64,000 nucleotides of DNA from Lysobacterales bacterium (GTDB lineage Bacteria > Pseudomonadota > Gammaproteobacteria > Xanthomonadales > Xanthomonadaceae). The position numbers and the translations under genes are program-made. Numbering within the stretch: position 1 is the stretch's first letter; each line of letters starts with the position of its first letter. The notes under the pieces are model-generated. The model was not told where the DNA came from and searched no databases. It saw only the letters and a list, made by a program, of their open reading frames with translations. The DNA lies in assembly GCA_014946745.1 (NCBI GenBank), contig JADCRD010000001.1, positions 1,054,001 to 1,118,000 of the forward strand, read 5' to 3'. Shown here one piece after another: positions 1-9,480 of the stretch.

Positions 1-2913
1 CACGCGCACCACCAGCGGCGCGCTGTCCACGCCCGGCGGCAAGCGCTGGGCGTTGCCGCTGACGATCTCGAGACGCGTGCCGGGCAGGGCCCCCGCTTGC
101 GCGGTGAAGACCTGTTCCGCGCCACCGGCCAGGCGCACGCCCACGGTCTGCGGGCCGGGCTCCGGGCCGAGCGTCCAGCGCGCCCGGGCTTCGCCATTGG
201 CGTCAGTGCTGGTGGTGGTTTCGCTCAATCGTCCGCCGCCCGAGAGCACGCGCCATTCGACCGGAATGCCGGCCGCGCGGGGTTCGATCCGCACCACCAG
301 CGGCTGCGCCAGCGCGCTGCCGGCGGCGGCGGACTGGTTGTTGCCGGCGACCGGCTGCAGTGCACCCTCGACCGTCTCGATGCGGAAGCGCACTTCGAGA
401 TCGGCATTGATGCGCGCGAGGATCTGCGAGCTGCCGGCCGCGCCGCCGAACTCCAGCGGCACGCGGGCGCGGCCTTCGGCGTCGGTGAGGCTGCTGGTCT
501 GGAGCGGGCGCGCGGGGCCGGAGAGGCTGCTCCACTGCACGCTGATGCCGGCTGCGGGTCGACCGTTGACGGTGTGGCGCACCACCAGGTCGCTGCCGCG
601 CGCGCCGCGCACGCCGACCTGGGCATCGCCGGCCTCGATCTGCAGGCTGGTTTCGCCGCCAACGGCTGCGAACAGGGTGAACTCCGCGCTGGCGCTGGGA
701 TCGTCGCTGCGCGTGGCCAGCACCCGCAGCGGCCCGGCGGCCAGCGAGGTCAAGCGCACCTGCGCCGACAGTCGGCCGTCGGCACCGGTAAGGTCCGCGC
801 CGGGCAGGACCTCGGCGACGCCCTCGGGCTGCACGCTGAACTGGATGCGCACGCCCGACGCGGCGCGGCCGTCATCGGTGGCCGCCAGCAGCAGCGGTCG
901 CGCCAGCAGGCTGCCGGGAACGCCGCTCTGGCCGCTGCCCTCCAGTGCCTCCAGGCGGCGTTGGGCAGGTGCGGTGCCGGCGCTGGCGCGCAGCGCCACC
1001 TGCGCGCCGCTGTCTTCGCGCAGGCCGCGCAGCGCCACCTCGCCCTGGGCATTCGCCGAAAGCCGCACGCGGAAGCTGGCGCGGCCCTGACTGTCGGTGT
1101 TGGCGACCGCGGGGGTGGCCTCGACCAGGCCTGCGACCACCGAGCCCAGACGGACGGGAATGCCGGATTCGGGGGCGCCATCGCGAAGCGCCTGCAGCAC
1201 GATCGGAAAGGCCAGATCCGTGCCGGCCGGTGCGCGCTGTCCATCGCCCGATAGCACCCGGAGCTGTCCGCCCGCGACCTCGACACGGAAGCGCGCGCTG
1301 CCGCCGGTGAGACCGGGGCCGGGTTCAAAGCGCGCCGTGATCTCGTAGACCCCCGGCGCGCCCGGCGTGAAGCGGTTGCTGGCCACACCCTGGGTGTCGC
1401 TGCGCGAGTTGGTGTCGGCCAACTGCCCCGAGCCGGCGCTCCAGGTGACCAGTCCATCCACGACGGGCACATCCACACCCGCCGCACCCTGCCGCCACAG
1501 CTGCGCGTTGAGCAGATACGTGCCGCCGAACGGCGGCACCTGTGGCCGCGCTTCGATGCGATAGCGTGAGGCGCGCACGCCGACCACAGCCTGCGTCCGC
1601 GGCAGGCCCGGGCTGGCGATCTCGACCACGATCGGGTTGGTGCTGCGACCGGCGGTCAGACTGGGGCTGCGCGTGCGGCCGCTGGCGTCGGTGCGTTCGA
1701 TGTGCAGGCCGCTGCCATTGCCAAAACCGCCTTCGCCGCTGCTGATGTAAAAACTGACCTCGGCATTGGCCAAGGGGGCGGGCGCGCCGTTGCCGACCGG
1801 CCCGCTGAGCAGCACTTCGATGCCGCCTGCCGTGGTGTCCTCGCTGAACACAGCGGCGGGTGCATCGAGCACCTCGATGCTGCCGGTCGAACCCGCGCCC
1901 ACAGTCACGGTGAACGACTGGAGGCTGGGCGGGAACAGCGGGCTGGCGGAAAAGCCTGCCTGGACGACATAGGTGCCCGGCTGGGAGGCCAGGAACACCG
2001 CGCTGCTGGCGCCCGTGGTTGTGGTCAAGCCGCTGTTCTGCGGGCTCAGCTGTGCGCCAGCGGGGCCGGAGACCAACTGCCAAAGCACCTGCGCGCCGAC
2101 CGGCGCGCTCAAGGTCTGGGCCTGCCGCGTGAGCAGGGCCTGCAGCGTCAGCGCTGTGCCCGGCACGGTGCTGGTGGCGCCCGCGCCGGGGCTGAGGCTG
2201 TAAACCACCGCCTCGATCGGAATCACGGTGCTGACCAATGGATCATCGCCGCGAGTGGCTCGAAACAGCCCTGGCCCCGGCACGGGTGGCGCCTGCAGAA
2301 CGTTGGGCGCCAGTCCGGTGGCGTCGGCGGGCGTGTTGGCCTGCTGCACTGAGCCGCCGCCGCTCACGACCGCCCAGTTCACCGCCACGCTGGGCGCGGG
2401 AATGCCGCCGTCGGTTACGCGTACCGCGACCGGCACCGGCGCTCCGGGCGGCGCTTCCGTCGGCGTGCCGCCCAGCAGGCTGATCTCGCGCGGGCCGCCG
2501 AGGATGTTGACCGTGAGCGTGGGATTGGGCGGCGTCGCAGCCTCGCAGCCGCTGACGCAGGCCGCTTGCCAGGTGATGGTGCCGCCACCCGCGGCGGGCG
2601 TCGTGACGTTCAGGGTCTGCGGCGCCGAGTTGCCGATCAGACTGCCGGTCAACGGGGCGATGAGCGTGCCGGCGGTCGTGTTCGCGGACACGCTGATCGC
2701 GTAGTTCGCGAGGGTGCAGACGCCCACGCCGGAATCGACGGCGCGCAGCGAGACCGTGATGCTGCTGGCTGGCTGCAGGTTGAGTGGCGAGGATTCGGCA
2801 AACTCGAGGCGACAGCCCGTCGCCTGCACGGCGCTGTGGCCGAGCAGAAGCACTGCTGTCGCGGCCAGCCGCTGCGCGCCAATGCGCCGGAGCAAGGTGC
2901 GGATCGTGGCCAT
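1..2913 (-). CDS. Secreted protein of repeated bacterial Ig-like modules (3' end outside window)
   Basis: The reading frame is open from an ATG at 2913 to the window edge, giving 971 codons without a stop. Residues 1-32 look like a Sec signal peptide: basic start, hydrophobic ATAVLLLGHSAVQA, then TG. After a Cys-containing N-terminal region (about 33-130) there are at least eight modules of roughly 90-100 residues. Each carries a pattern such as V-W-x-V-x-SG-G followed by T-D-A-x-G-x-A, which is typical of Big-1/invasin-like bacterial Ig folds. AGGAG lies 8 bases before the ATG. The likely role is extracellular or cell-surface (adhesion or cell-wall association); this is inferred from the fold only. 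It is divergent from the caspase-like gene at 3058, with 144 bp between them. The C-terminus, which would show the anchor, is not visible. Confidence 0.85.
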   Translation of the reverse strand, partial: MATIRTLLRRIGAQRLAATAVLLLGHSAVQATGCRLEFAESSPLNLQPASSITVSLRAVDSGVGVCTLANYAISVSANTTAGTLIAPLTGSLIGNSAPQTLNVTTPAAGGGTITWQAACVSGCEAATPPNPTLTVNILGGPREISLLGGTPTEAPPGAPVPVAVRVTDGGIPAPSVAVNWAVVSGGGSVQQANTPADATGLAPNVLQAPPVPGPGLFRATRGDDPLVSTVIPIEAVVYSLSPGAGATSTVPGTALTLQALLTRQAQTLSAPVGAQVLWQLVSGPAGAQLSPQNSGLTTTTGASSAVFLASQPGTYVVQAGFSASPLFPPSLQSFTVTVGAGSTGSIEVLDAPAAVFSEDTTAGGIEVLLSGPVGNGAPAPLANAEVSFYISSGEGGFGNGSGLHIERTDASGRTRSPSLTAGRSTNPIVVEIASPGLPRTQAVVGVRASRYRIEARPQVPPFGGTYLLNAQLWRQGAAGVDVPVVDGLVTWSAGSGQLADTNSRSDTQGVASNRFTPGAPGVYEITARFEPGPGLTGGSARFRVEVAGGQLRVLSGDGQRAPAGTDLAFPIVLQALRDGAPESGIPVRLGSVVAGLVEATPAVANTDSQGRASFRVRLSANAQGEVALRGLREDSGAQVALRASAGTAPAQRRLEALEGSGQSGVPGSLLARPLLLAATDDGRAASGVRIQFSVQPEGVAEVLPGADLTGADGRLSAQVRLTSLAAGPLRVLATRSDDPSASAEFTLFAAVGGETSLQIEAGDAQVGVRGARGSDLVVRHTVNGRPAAGISVQWSSLSGPARPLQTSSLTDAEGRARVPLEFGGAAGSSQILARINADLEVRFRIETVEGALQPVAGNNQSAAAGSALAQPLVVRIEPRAAGIPVEWRVLSGGGRLSETTTSTDANGEARARWTLGPEPGPQTVGVRLAGGAEQVFTAQAGALPGTRLEIVSGNAQRLPPGVDSAPLVVRV

Positions 2914-2989
2914 TGGCGGGGCTCCTGCGGGCTGCGGTGTCATGGCGGGTTCCGACTGGCGGTCAAGCGGCCCAGTCCGAGGGCCGGAA

Positions 2990-3005
2990 CGTGACCAAAG
3001 TCACG
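2990..3005. promoter_or_regulatory. CRP/FNR-family-like palindrome in divergent promoter region
   Basis: The bases CGTGACCAAAGTCACG form a 6-bp inverted repeat around 4 bases. They fit the core GTGA-N6-TCAC of CRP-type sites (Clp in xanthomonads). The site lies between the Ig-like gene and the caspase-like gene, 53 bp before the latter. Regulation of either gene is inference. Confidence 0.4.
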
Positions 3006-3019
3006 CGAGTATACTCGCG
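3004..3019. promoter_or_regulatory. Perfect 16-bp palindrome containing -10-like hexamers on both strands
   Basis: CGCGAGTATACTCGCG is a perfect palindrome that overlaps the CRP-like site by two bases. Because of its symmetry it reads TATACT on both strands. It could therefore hold the -10 elements of both divergent genes, or be an operator that would block both. No convincing -35 box was found for either direction. Confidence 0.35.
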
Positions 3020-3057
3020 GCTTCACAACGCGTTCAGGCAATCGCCGGAGGTGTGGC

Positions 3058-5349
3058 ATGAGCGGCAGTGTGCTGTCTCGCTTTGCGTTCGGCGCCCTGG
3101 GCGCGGCTCTGGTTCTGGCAGGCGCGCTGGCGGCGCCGGGGGCGGCGACGGCCGCCGCGGTCGCCACACCGGAAGACCTGCTGATCGTCGATTGCCTGCT
3201 GCCGGGTCAGGTTCGACGCCTCGGGGCGCAGGCCAACTTCCTGTCAGCGCGTCGACCGGTACGCACCACCCAGGCCGACTGCGCGATTCGCGGCGGCGAG
3301 TATGTCGCCTTCGATCGCGCCGACTACCGCACCGCGATGAAGGTCTGGCTCGGCGCGGCCGAGTCCGGCGACGCCGAAGCGCAGAACTACGTCGGCGAGA
3401 TCCTGATGAAAGGCTTGGGCACGGCACCCGACCCGCTGGCGGCTGCGGGCTGGTTCGAAAAGGCCTCCGCCCAGGGCCACAAGCGCGCCAAGGCCAATCT
3501 CGCCCTGCTGCTGGAGCAGGGCCAGGGCGTGGCGGCCGATCCCCTGCGTGCGCTGAACCTGTACCGCGAGTCCGCCGGCGCCGGCGACGAACTGCTCTAC
3601 GCCTCGGTGGTGCGGGTGGAGTTCGAAAAGCGCGACGCGACCATCGCCGCGCAGCGCGAGCAGATCGCGGCGCTGGAGCAGCGCGTGGCGGAACTCGAGG
3701 CCGAGCTGGCGCAGCGTCGCGCCGATGCCGCTCGCGCGCGCAGCGAGGCCGAGCGCCTGCGCAGCCAGCTCGCCGAGGTGCGCGAACGCGCCGGCGCCGA
3801 GCGCGCCGACCTGCAGGCGATGCGCAGCCGCATCGAAGCGCAGGAGAACGAGCTGCAGAGCCTGCGTGAGCGGCTGGCGGCGCAGCGCGAATCGGTCAAG
3901 CGGCGCGAGGCCCAAGCCGCGGAACTGGCCAGTGCGCAGGCGGCGGACGCGGCTGCGCTGGAGGAGCAGCGCCAGCGCGTGCAGCGCGCGATCGAGTCCG
4001 GCCAAGCCTCGGCCGCGGCGCTGGAATCGCAGGCCGCGGCGGCCGCATCGTCGACCGAGCGCGAGCGCGCCGCCTATGCCGAGCAGCTTGCCGCGATGGA
4101 GCGCGAACTCGAGGCGCGCAAGCAGGAAGACTGGCAGCTGATGAAGCTGCTCGAAACCCAGCTCGCCGAGCGCGACAGCGTGCTGCGCGAGCAGCAGCTC
4201 GCCATCGTCGCGCTGGAGCAGCAGGTGGCTCTGGCCGGTGGCGGGGTGCTGGCGAGTGTCCTGCCGCAGCTGGAAGTGATCAGCCCCTCGCTGGTGCTCA
4301 CCCGCGGCGGTGGCGGTGGCGCCGCGCGCAGCGCTCCCGGACGCCAGGCGGTGGTGGGCCGGGTCTCCCAGCCGAACCGCATCGAGCGTCTCAGCGTCAA
4401 CGAGCTGCCGGTGGTGCTGGCCGACAACGGCCTGTTCCGCGCCAGCGTCGAAGTGCCGCCGGGCGGGCTCGACGTGCGCATCGAGGCGCTGGGTCGCGGC
4501 GGCGAAGTCGCCGAGCTGAGCTTCAGCCTGCTCGCTACTGAGGCCGCGAACGCCGAAGCGCCGTCCTCCAGCCCCGCACCCGGACGGCTGCCGGACTCGA
4601 TCCAGCTTGGCCGCTTCCATGCGCTGGTGATCGGCAACAACCGCTACAGCGACGCGCGCTTTCCGGCCTTGGGCAGCGCCGTCAACGACGCGACAGCAGT
4701 GGCCCAGCTGCTGCGCGAACGCTATGGCCATGAGACCCGCCTGCTGCTCAACGCCACCCGCATGGACGTGCTGAGTGCGCTCGCCGAGCTGCGCCAGACC
4801 CTGAAGCCCGAGGACAACCTGCTGGTCTACTACGCCGGCCACGGCGAGCTGTCGGCCGACGGCCGCGAGGGCTACTGGATTCCGGTCGATGCCCGCGGCG
4901 CTGACGCCTCCAGCTGGATCTCCAACCGCGCGGTGTCGGACCTGCTGGAGGGACTCGCCTCTCGCCATGTGCTGGTGGTGGCCGACTCCTGCTACTCGGG
5001 CGCCCTGGCCGGTGCCGGCGTGCCGAGCTACGCGGCCACCGAGCCTGACGCCGACTGGGCCGAGTGGGTGCGCAGCCTGAGCAGCTCTCGCTCGCGTCTG
5101 GCCCTGACCTCGGGCGGCCTGCAGCCGGTGCCGGACGCCGGCAGCGGCCGCCACTCCTACTTCGCCCGCGCCTTCCTGAACGTGCTGCAGGACAACAACC
5201 GCGTGCTCGAAGGCGCCCGCCTGTACCGCGAGATCAACGCCTCGCTGGCGCTGGCCGCCCTCGACGCCCCGATCTCGCAGGTGCCGCAGTACGCGCCGAT
5301 CCAGTTCGCCGGGCACGAGGCGGGGGAGTTTTTCTTCAGGCCGCTTTGA
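3058..5349 (+). CDS. Exported caspase-fold (peptidase C14) protein with Sel1 repeats and coiled coil
   Basis: The product has 763 residues. Residues 1-35 form a signal peptide ending in an Ala-rich stretch. Sel1-like repeats follow at about 90-180 (motifs such as G-D-x-E-A-Q-N-Y-V-G), then a long Glu/Arg/Ala coiled coil at about 190-395. A small beta-rich domain lies at about 430-505. The C-terminal caspase p20-like domain starts near 515 with H-A-L-V-I-G-N-N-x-Y. The catalytic dyad is visible as His595 in YYAGHGE and Cys645 in DSCYSG. GGAGG lies 6 bases before the ATG. Bacterial C14 proteins usually cleave after Arg/Lys or Asp, and many act in signalling or cell death; the substrate here is unknown. 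With a signal peptide the protein should be periplasmic. The divergent Ig-like surface protein is a possible partner. Confidence 0.9.
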   Translation: MSGSVLSRFAFGALGAALVLAGALAAPGAATAAAVATPEDLLIVDCLLPGQVRRLGAQANFLSARRPVRTTQADCAIRGGEYVAFDRADYRTAMKVWLGAAESGDAEAQNYVGEILMKGLGTAPDPLAAAGWFEKASAQGHKRAKANLALLLEQGQGVAADPLRALNLYRESAGAGDELLYASVVRVEFEKRDATIAAQREQIAALEQRVAELEAELAQRRADAARARSEAERLRSQLAEVRERAGAERADLQAMRSRIEAQENELQSLRERLAAQRESVKRREAQAAELASAQAADAAALEEQRQRVQRAIESGQASAAALESQAAAAASSTERERAAYAEQLAAMERELEARKQEDWQLMKLLETQLAERDSVLREQQLAIVALEQQVALAGGGVLASVLPQLEVISPSLVLTRGGGGGAARSAPGRQAVVGRVSQPNRIERLSVNELPVVLADNGLFRASVEVPPGGLDVRIEALGRGGEVAELSFSLLATEAANAEAPSSSPAPGRLPDSIQLGRFHALVIGNNRYSDARFPALGSAVNDATAVAQLLRERYGHETRLLLNATRMDVLSALAELRQTLKPEDNLLVYYAGHGELSADGREGYWIPVDARGADASSWISNRAVSDLLEGLASRHVLVVADSCYSGALAGAGVPSYAATEPDADWAEWVRSLSSSRSRLALTSGGLQPVPDAGSGRHSYFARAFLNVLQDNNRVLEGARLYREINASLALAALDAPISQVPQYAPIQFAGHEAGEFFFRPL

Positions 5350-5355
5350 AGCGAC

Positions 5356-5376
5356 GGGATTGGGGATTGGGGATTC
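5356..5376 (+). repeat. Heptamer array, 3 copies (GGGATTG, GGGATTG, GGGATTC)
   Basis: The array starts 7 bp after the stop of the caspase-like gene. It is inverted relative to the array at 5476-5510, so the two could pair across about 100 bases between convergent genes. Confidence 0.85.
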
Positions 5377-5475
5377 ACAGCCGCCGGAGTCGCGCGTGGC
5401 GTAGTCGCCCTGCCTGTGGATTGGTTTCGCATCGCGCCCTTGGCTTCAGCCGCAGCCTCGACGCTTGCGGGCTTG

Positions 5476-5510
5476 GAATCCCCAATCCCCAATCCCCAAT
5501 CCCCAATCCC
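5476..5510 (-). repeat. Heptamer array, 5 copies (four GGGATTG and one GGGATTC read on the minus strand)
   Basis: On the plus strand this reads GAATCCC followed by four CAATCCC. It ends 5 bases before the stop codon of the TauE/SafE gene and is the inverted partner of the array at 5356-5376. Confidence 0.85.
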
Positions 5511-5514
5511 CGCT

Positions 5515-6246
5515 TCAGACCGTCCTACACCCCAAGGCCTGCAGCACCCCGTGCACCGCCGGGATCTGCGCCAGCCAGGGCGCGGCCAGGGTCAGCAGGC
5601 CGGAGGTGATGACGAGGGCGGCCGCGGCGCGGCGGGCGCCGGGGCGCTGCAGCCAGCGCAGCGCACGGGCGCCGCTGTAGGTCAGCGGCAGCATCAGCGG
5701 CAGGGTGCCAAGGCCGAAGCTGGCCATGATGAGGGCGCCCTGTAGGGCGTCAGCGCTGAGCCATGCGGCTGAGAGCAGGGTCAGGCTCAGGCCGCAGGGC
5801 AGCCAGCCCCAGAGCAGGCCCATCGCGAACTGTCGCGGCGCGGTATTGGCCGGCAGCAGGCGCCGCTGCAGCGGCGCCAGTCGCGCCCACAGCGCGGCGC
5901 CCGGCTTGGCAAACAGGTTGAAGCCAGCGCCGGGGAACAGCATGCGCAGGCCGACCAGTACCAGCACCGCGCCCACCGCCATGCGCGCGCCGAGCAGCAG
6001 GGCATCGCTGCGCGCGAGTGCGATCAGACCCGCGCCGAAGCCACCCACGAGCAGACCCGCCAAGGTGTAGCCGGTGATGCGACCGAGGTTGCTGCGCCAG
6101 GCCATGCGCCAGGCCTCGCCCGGCGTCTGCGCGCGCGCGCTGACCGCGATGCCGGCGGCGACGCCGCCGCACATGGCCACGCAGTGCACGCCGCCGAGCA
6201 GGCCGGCGACCAGGGCGGCGCCCAGGCTCAGCCAGTCAATGGGCAT
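5515..6246 (-). CDS. TauE/SafE-family (sulfite exporter-like) membrane protein
   Basis: The product has 243 residues and is almost entirely hydrophobic, with about six membrane segments. The N-terminus has the family signature G-G-V-H-C-V-A-M-C-G-G, in which two Cys sit in the first helix. Proteins of this type (related to the DsbD membrane core) are often found next to ccoS at the end of cbb3 oxidase maturation clusters. They may move copper or reducing equivalents; the exact substrate is not established. The gene follows ccoS by 16 bp and is probably the last gene of the ccoHIS operon. The call to family is firm, the function is inferred from context. Confidence 0.85.
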   Translation of the reverse strand: MPIDWLSLGAALVAGLLGGVHCVAMCGGVAAGIAVSARAQTPGEAWRMAWRSNLGRITGYTLAGLLVGGFGAGLIALARSDALLLGARMAVGAVLVLVGLRMLFPGAGFNLFAKPGAALWARLAPLQRRLLPANTAPRQFAMGLLWGWLPCGLSLTLLSAAWLSADALQGALIMASFGLGTLPLMLPLTYSGARALRWLQRPGARRAAAALVITSGLLTLAAPWLAQIPAVHGVLQALGCRTV

Positions 6247-6262
6247 ACGGCGTCGCGTCGAG

Positions 6263-6463
6263 TCATGGCGGCTCCTGCTCGGCCTGCGAGCGCGCTTCGG
6301 CGGTGTCCTTCAGCGCGCCGTCCTTGCGGTCCTCGGCGAGGATGTCGATGGCCGGGGTGTCGAGATCGTCGAACTGCCCGCGCTTCACTGCCCACCAGAA
6401 CGCCCAGACCGCGAGACCCAGCAGCACCAGGCTGACCGGCACCAGGTAGATCAGAACGCTCAT
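6263..6463 (-). CDS. ccoS: cbb3-type cytochrome oxidase assembly protein CcoS
   Basis: This small protein of 66 residues has one N-terminal membrane helix (residues about 3-25) followed by [14 protein letters not shown], the family hallmark. CcoS is needed to put haem and copper cofactors into cbb3 oxidase. I chose the ATG at 6463 because it gives exactly the family length and overlaps the ccoI stop codon as ATGA. A longer upstream reading is possible but would add about 45 residues that match nothing. Confidence 0.93.
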   Translation of the reverse strand: MSVLIYLVPVSLVLLGLAVWAFWWAVKRGQFDDLDTPAIDILAEDRKDGALKDTAEARSQAEQEPP

Positions 6464-8907
6464 CCGCTGGCCTTGGCCGATGCTGGAGGCAGCATTCTCC
6501 CCGCATCCGGCAGCGTCCACGCAGCGCTGCGTCCGAGCCGCAGCGCGTTGAGCGTGACCAGCAGCGACGAGCCGGCCATGCCCAGCGCCGCGATCCACGG
6601 CGTCACCCAGCCGGCGGCGGCGAAGGGCAGGGCGATGGCGTTGTAGAGCAGGGCCCAGGCGAGGTTCTCGCGGATCATCCGGCGCGTGCGCTGGGCCAGC
6701 TGAACCACCTGCGGCAGGCGCATCAGGCGCTCGCCCGACAGCACGATATCGGCGGCGCGGTGCGCCATCGGCGCGCCGCAGGCCAGCGCGATCGAGACAT
6801 CGGCGCCGCCCAGCACCGGCGCGTCGTTGATGCCGTCGCCCAGCATCAGCACGCGATGGCCCTGCGCCTGCAGTTCGCGCAGGCGGACCAGCTTGGATTC
6901 CGGCGTGGCGCGCGCCGACCAGCGCGCGATGCCGAGCGCGCGCGCCGTGGCCTGCACTGCCTCCGGCGCATCGCCGCTCAGCACTTCGACGTCCAGACCC
7001 TGGGCCTTGAGCGCGGCGATCGCCTCGCGCGCATCGCTGCGCGGAGCATCGACGAGCTCGAAGCGGGCGAAAGCGCGTGCGCCGTCGCCCAGCCAGACGC
7101 CGGGCAGATCGCGATCCAGTCCTGCGGCGAAGCGGGCGTGGCCGATGCGCCAGCTTCGGCCTTCGACGTCACCGGCGACACCGGCGCCGGCGGTGACTTC
7201 GATGGCCTCCGCGCGCGGTGCGGCGAGGCCTGCGAAGGCGCGCGCCAGCGGATGGCCGGCGTCGCGTTCGAGCGCGGCGGCAATGCGGGTGACGGCCTCG
7301 GCATCGAGCTCGCCCAGCACCTCGACGCGCGCGATCTGCGGGCTGCCGGTGGTCAGCGTGCCGGTTTTGTCCAGCAGCACGGTGTCGACTTCGGCCAGAT
7401 CGCTCAGCGCGTCGCCGCGCAGGGGCAGGGCACCGAGCTTGGTCAGCGCATTGCCGGCGGTGGCGAGTGCAGCCGGAATCGCCAGCGACAGCGCGCAGGG
7501 GCAGCTCACCACCAGCACCGCCAGCATCACCTCGAAGGCGCGCTCGGGGTGGAACTGCCACCACACTGCAAATGTGAGCGCCGCCGACACCAGCAGGGCA
7601 GCGACGAAGTGGCCGGCCACGCGATCGGCGATCTGCGCCACGCGGGGCCGCGCGTTCTGCGCGCGTTCGACCAGTTGAGTCAGATGCGAGAGACGCGTGT
7701 CCTGGCCGGTGCGGGTGATGCGCAGTTGCAGCGGCTGCAGGCGCGCGACGCTGCCGGCATAGACCTCGTCGCCTTCGCGTTTGGCCACCGGCGTCGATTC
7801 GCCGCTGAGCAGGGCTTCATCGACTTCGGCGGCCGCCATGTCGAGCACGCCATCGGCCGGAAGCGCTTCGCCCACCGGCACCCGCACGCGGTCGCCCACC
7901 GCCAGCGCCGCCACCGGCACCTGCTCGGCCTCGTCGCCTGCATCGAGCCGCCAGGCCAAGGCGGGCCGCGCCTGCGCCAGCGCATCCACCGCAGCATTCG
8001 CGCGCTGCCGCGCCATGCGTTCGAGGTAGCGCGCCACCAGCAGGAAGAACACGAACATCACCGCGGCGTCGAACCACACGTGGGCGCCGCCGCGCAGGGT
8101 TTCGACGAGGCTCGCGACATATGCCAGCAGCACCGAGCTGGCGATCAGCGTGTCCATGCCGAGGCGACGCTGGCGCCACTCGCTGACCATGCCCGCGAGA
8201 AACGGCCAGCCCGCGTAGAACACCACGGGCGCCGAGACGCCGAAGGTGATCCAGCGGAAGAAGTCGCGCGTGGCCGGCGCCATCTGGTTGGCGAAGTCCA
8301 GATACAGCGCCTCCGCGAACATCATCGCCTGCAGGCTGCCCAAGCCCGCCACGCCGAGACGCAGCAGCAGCTGCCGGCGCTCGGCGGCGCGGGCGCGCTC
8401 CAGCCCCTCGCCGGGCGAGAGATGCGGCGCATAGCCGAGGCCGGCGAGACGTTCGAGTGCCGACGACAGGCGCAGCTGCGCCGGCCGCCAGCGCAGACGC
8501 ACGCGCCCGCTGATCGCGTTCGACTGCACGTCCTCCACGCCGTCCAGCGTGCTGAGCGCGCGATCGATCAGCCAGGCGCAGGCTGCGCAGCGCATGCCGT
8601 CGACGATCAAGGTCAGCTCGCGGCAGTCCGGTGCCTCGGTCGGCACGCGGCTGTGCTCGTGCAGCACGTCCTCGCGGTCGAAGGCGCTGTAGTCCTGCGC
8701 GTCCTCGCCGACCCGGCGGCCCTGCTCCTCGCGCAGCGTGTAGTAGTCGCCGAGACCTGCCTGCTCGATGAAGCGCGCAGCGCCCGCACAGCCGCCGCAG
8801 CAGAACGCGCGCTGCGTGCCCTTGAACTCGGCCAGCACCGGGGCGGCCGGCAGCGGCTCGCCGCAGTGGTGACAGGCGGGGCTGCGCATGTCCATGCCAG
8901 GACTCAA
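6460..8907 (-). CDS. ccoI: Copper-translocating P1B-type ATPase CcoI (FixI)
   Basis: The product has up to 815 residues. It exports copper for maturation of cbb3 cytochrome oxidase rather than for detoxification. An N-terminal Cys-rich segment (C-H-H-C and C-C-G-G-C) precedes a heavy-metal domain with R-C-A-A-C. It then has eight membrane segments with the ion-site motif Cys469-Pro-Cys471, the phosphorylation site Asp513 in DKTGTLTTG, and GDGINDAP near the C-terminus. A TTG at 8907 overlaps the ccoH stop codon as TTGA; an ATG lies 12 bases later at 8895 and is an equally possible start. Neighbours ccoH and ccoS confirm the assignment. Confidence 0.95.
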   Translation of the reverse strand: MSPGMDMRSPACHHCGEPLPAAPVLAEFKGTQRAFCCGGCAGAARFIEQAGLGDYYTLREEQGRRVGEDAQDYSAFDREDVLHEHSRVPTEAPDCRELTLIVDGMRCAACAWLIDRALSTLDGVEDVQSNAISGRVRLRWRPAQLRLSSALERLAGLGYAPHLSPGEGLERARAAERRQLLLRLGVAGLGSLQAMMFAEALYLDFANQMAPATRDFFRWITFGVSAPVVFYAGWPFLAGMVSEWRQRRLGMDTLIASSVLLAYVASLVETLRGGAHVWFDAAVMFVFFLLVARYLERMARQRANAAVDALAQARPALAWRLDAGDEAEQVPVAALAVGDRVRVPVGEALPADGVLDMAAAEVDEALLSGESTPVAKREGDEVYAGSVARLQPLQLRITRTGQDTRLSHLTQLVERAQNARPRVAQIADRVAGHFVAALLVSAALTFAVWWQFHPERAFEVMLAVLVVSCPCALSLAIPAALATAGNALTKLGALPLRGDALSDLAEVDTVLLDKTGTLTTGSPQIARVEVLGELDAEAVTRIAAALERDAGHPLARAFAGLAAPRAEAIEVTAGAGVAGDVEGRSWRIGHARFAAGLDRDLPGVWLGDGARAFARFELVDAPRSDAREAIAALKAQGLDVEVLSGDAPEAVQATARALGIARWSARATPESKLVRLRELQAQGHRVLMLGDGINDAPVLGGADVSIALACGAPMAHRAADIVLSGERLMRLPQVVQLAQRTRRMIRENLAWALLYNAIALPFAAAGWVTPWIAALGMAGSSLLVTLNALRLGRSAAWTLPDAGRMLPPASAKASG

Positions 8908-9413
8908 CCGCCCGACAGCATGGGGATGAGTTCGCTGTGAGTCGCGCCGGGGTCGAGCCGGCCGCCGACACGCCAGCGGTGATCGGGCGCGGACAGCTCG
9001 ATGTTCCAGGCCTGCCCCTTGGCGCCGTCCACCCGGCCGTGCCAGGTCTCGCCTGCCTGCACCAGCCGGACTTCGAGGTCGCGGCTGGCGCGGCCGGCGT
9101 GCAGCAGGCGCAGGGTCAGAGCCGGCGTGTTCTCGCCAAGGCCCTGCATCCGCGCAGCAATGGCGCCTGTCTCCACGTCGATGCTCAGTTCGCCGCGAAG
9201 GCCCAGTTCGATCGCGCGGCGGTCGGCCGCGATGTCGGCATCCTGGATCTGCAGGGTGCGGCGCACGACGTCGGGCACGGCGTCGGTGCTGCCGGAGCGG
9301 ATCGCGATGGCGAGCGTGCTCAGCCCGGCGACAACGGCGGTCATCGGCAGGGCGATGACCAGCCAGACCATGGGTTCGCGGAACCAGGGGCGGACGGACG
9401 GATTGGAGCTCAT
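8904..9413 (-). CDS. ccoH: FixH/CcoH family protein, cbb3 oxidase assembly
   Basis: The product has 169 residues. One membrane helix lies near the start (MVWLVIALPMTAVVAGL) and a periplasmic beta-rich domain follows, as in FixH proteins, which stabilise cbb3 oxidase during assembly. I chose the ATG at 9413 because it places the helix at residues about 14-40, as is usual. The frame continues about 67 residues upstream without family resemblance. It is the first gene of the cluster: ccoG and the structural genes ccoNOQP are not adjacent in this window. The FNR-like box lies 68 bp upstream. Confidence 0.9.
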   Translation of the reverse strand: MSSNPSVRPWFREPMVWLVIALPMTAVVAGLSTLAIAIRSGSTDAVPDVVRRTLQIQDADIAADRRAIELGLRGELSIDVETGAIAARMQGLGENTPALTLRLLHAGRASRDLEVRLVQAGETWHGRVDGAKGQAWNIELSAPDHRWRVGGRLDPGATHSELIPMLSGG

Positions 9414-9480
9414 GGGCGGATCGACCGGGGGCGGCGCAGGCCGCGAAGGCGACAGGTTAGCCGCCGCGGCCGTAAGCGCT

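Noticed and set aside
53-1254. Plus-strand frames opposite the Ig-like gene
   Set aside because: They have no family features; the minus-strand frame of 971 codons has a signal peptide, ribosome binding site and Ig-like repeats.
3244-5316. 690-codon open frame on the minus strand opposite the caspase gene
   Set aside because: High GC keeps antisense frames open. Its composition (Gln/Ala/His/Arg-rich) matches no family, while the plus strand has clear caspase motifs.
6760-8940. 726-codon plus-strand frame opposite ccoI
   Set aside because: Shadow of ccoI, whose P-type ATPase motifs are certain.
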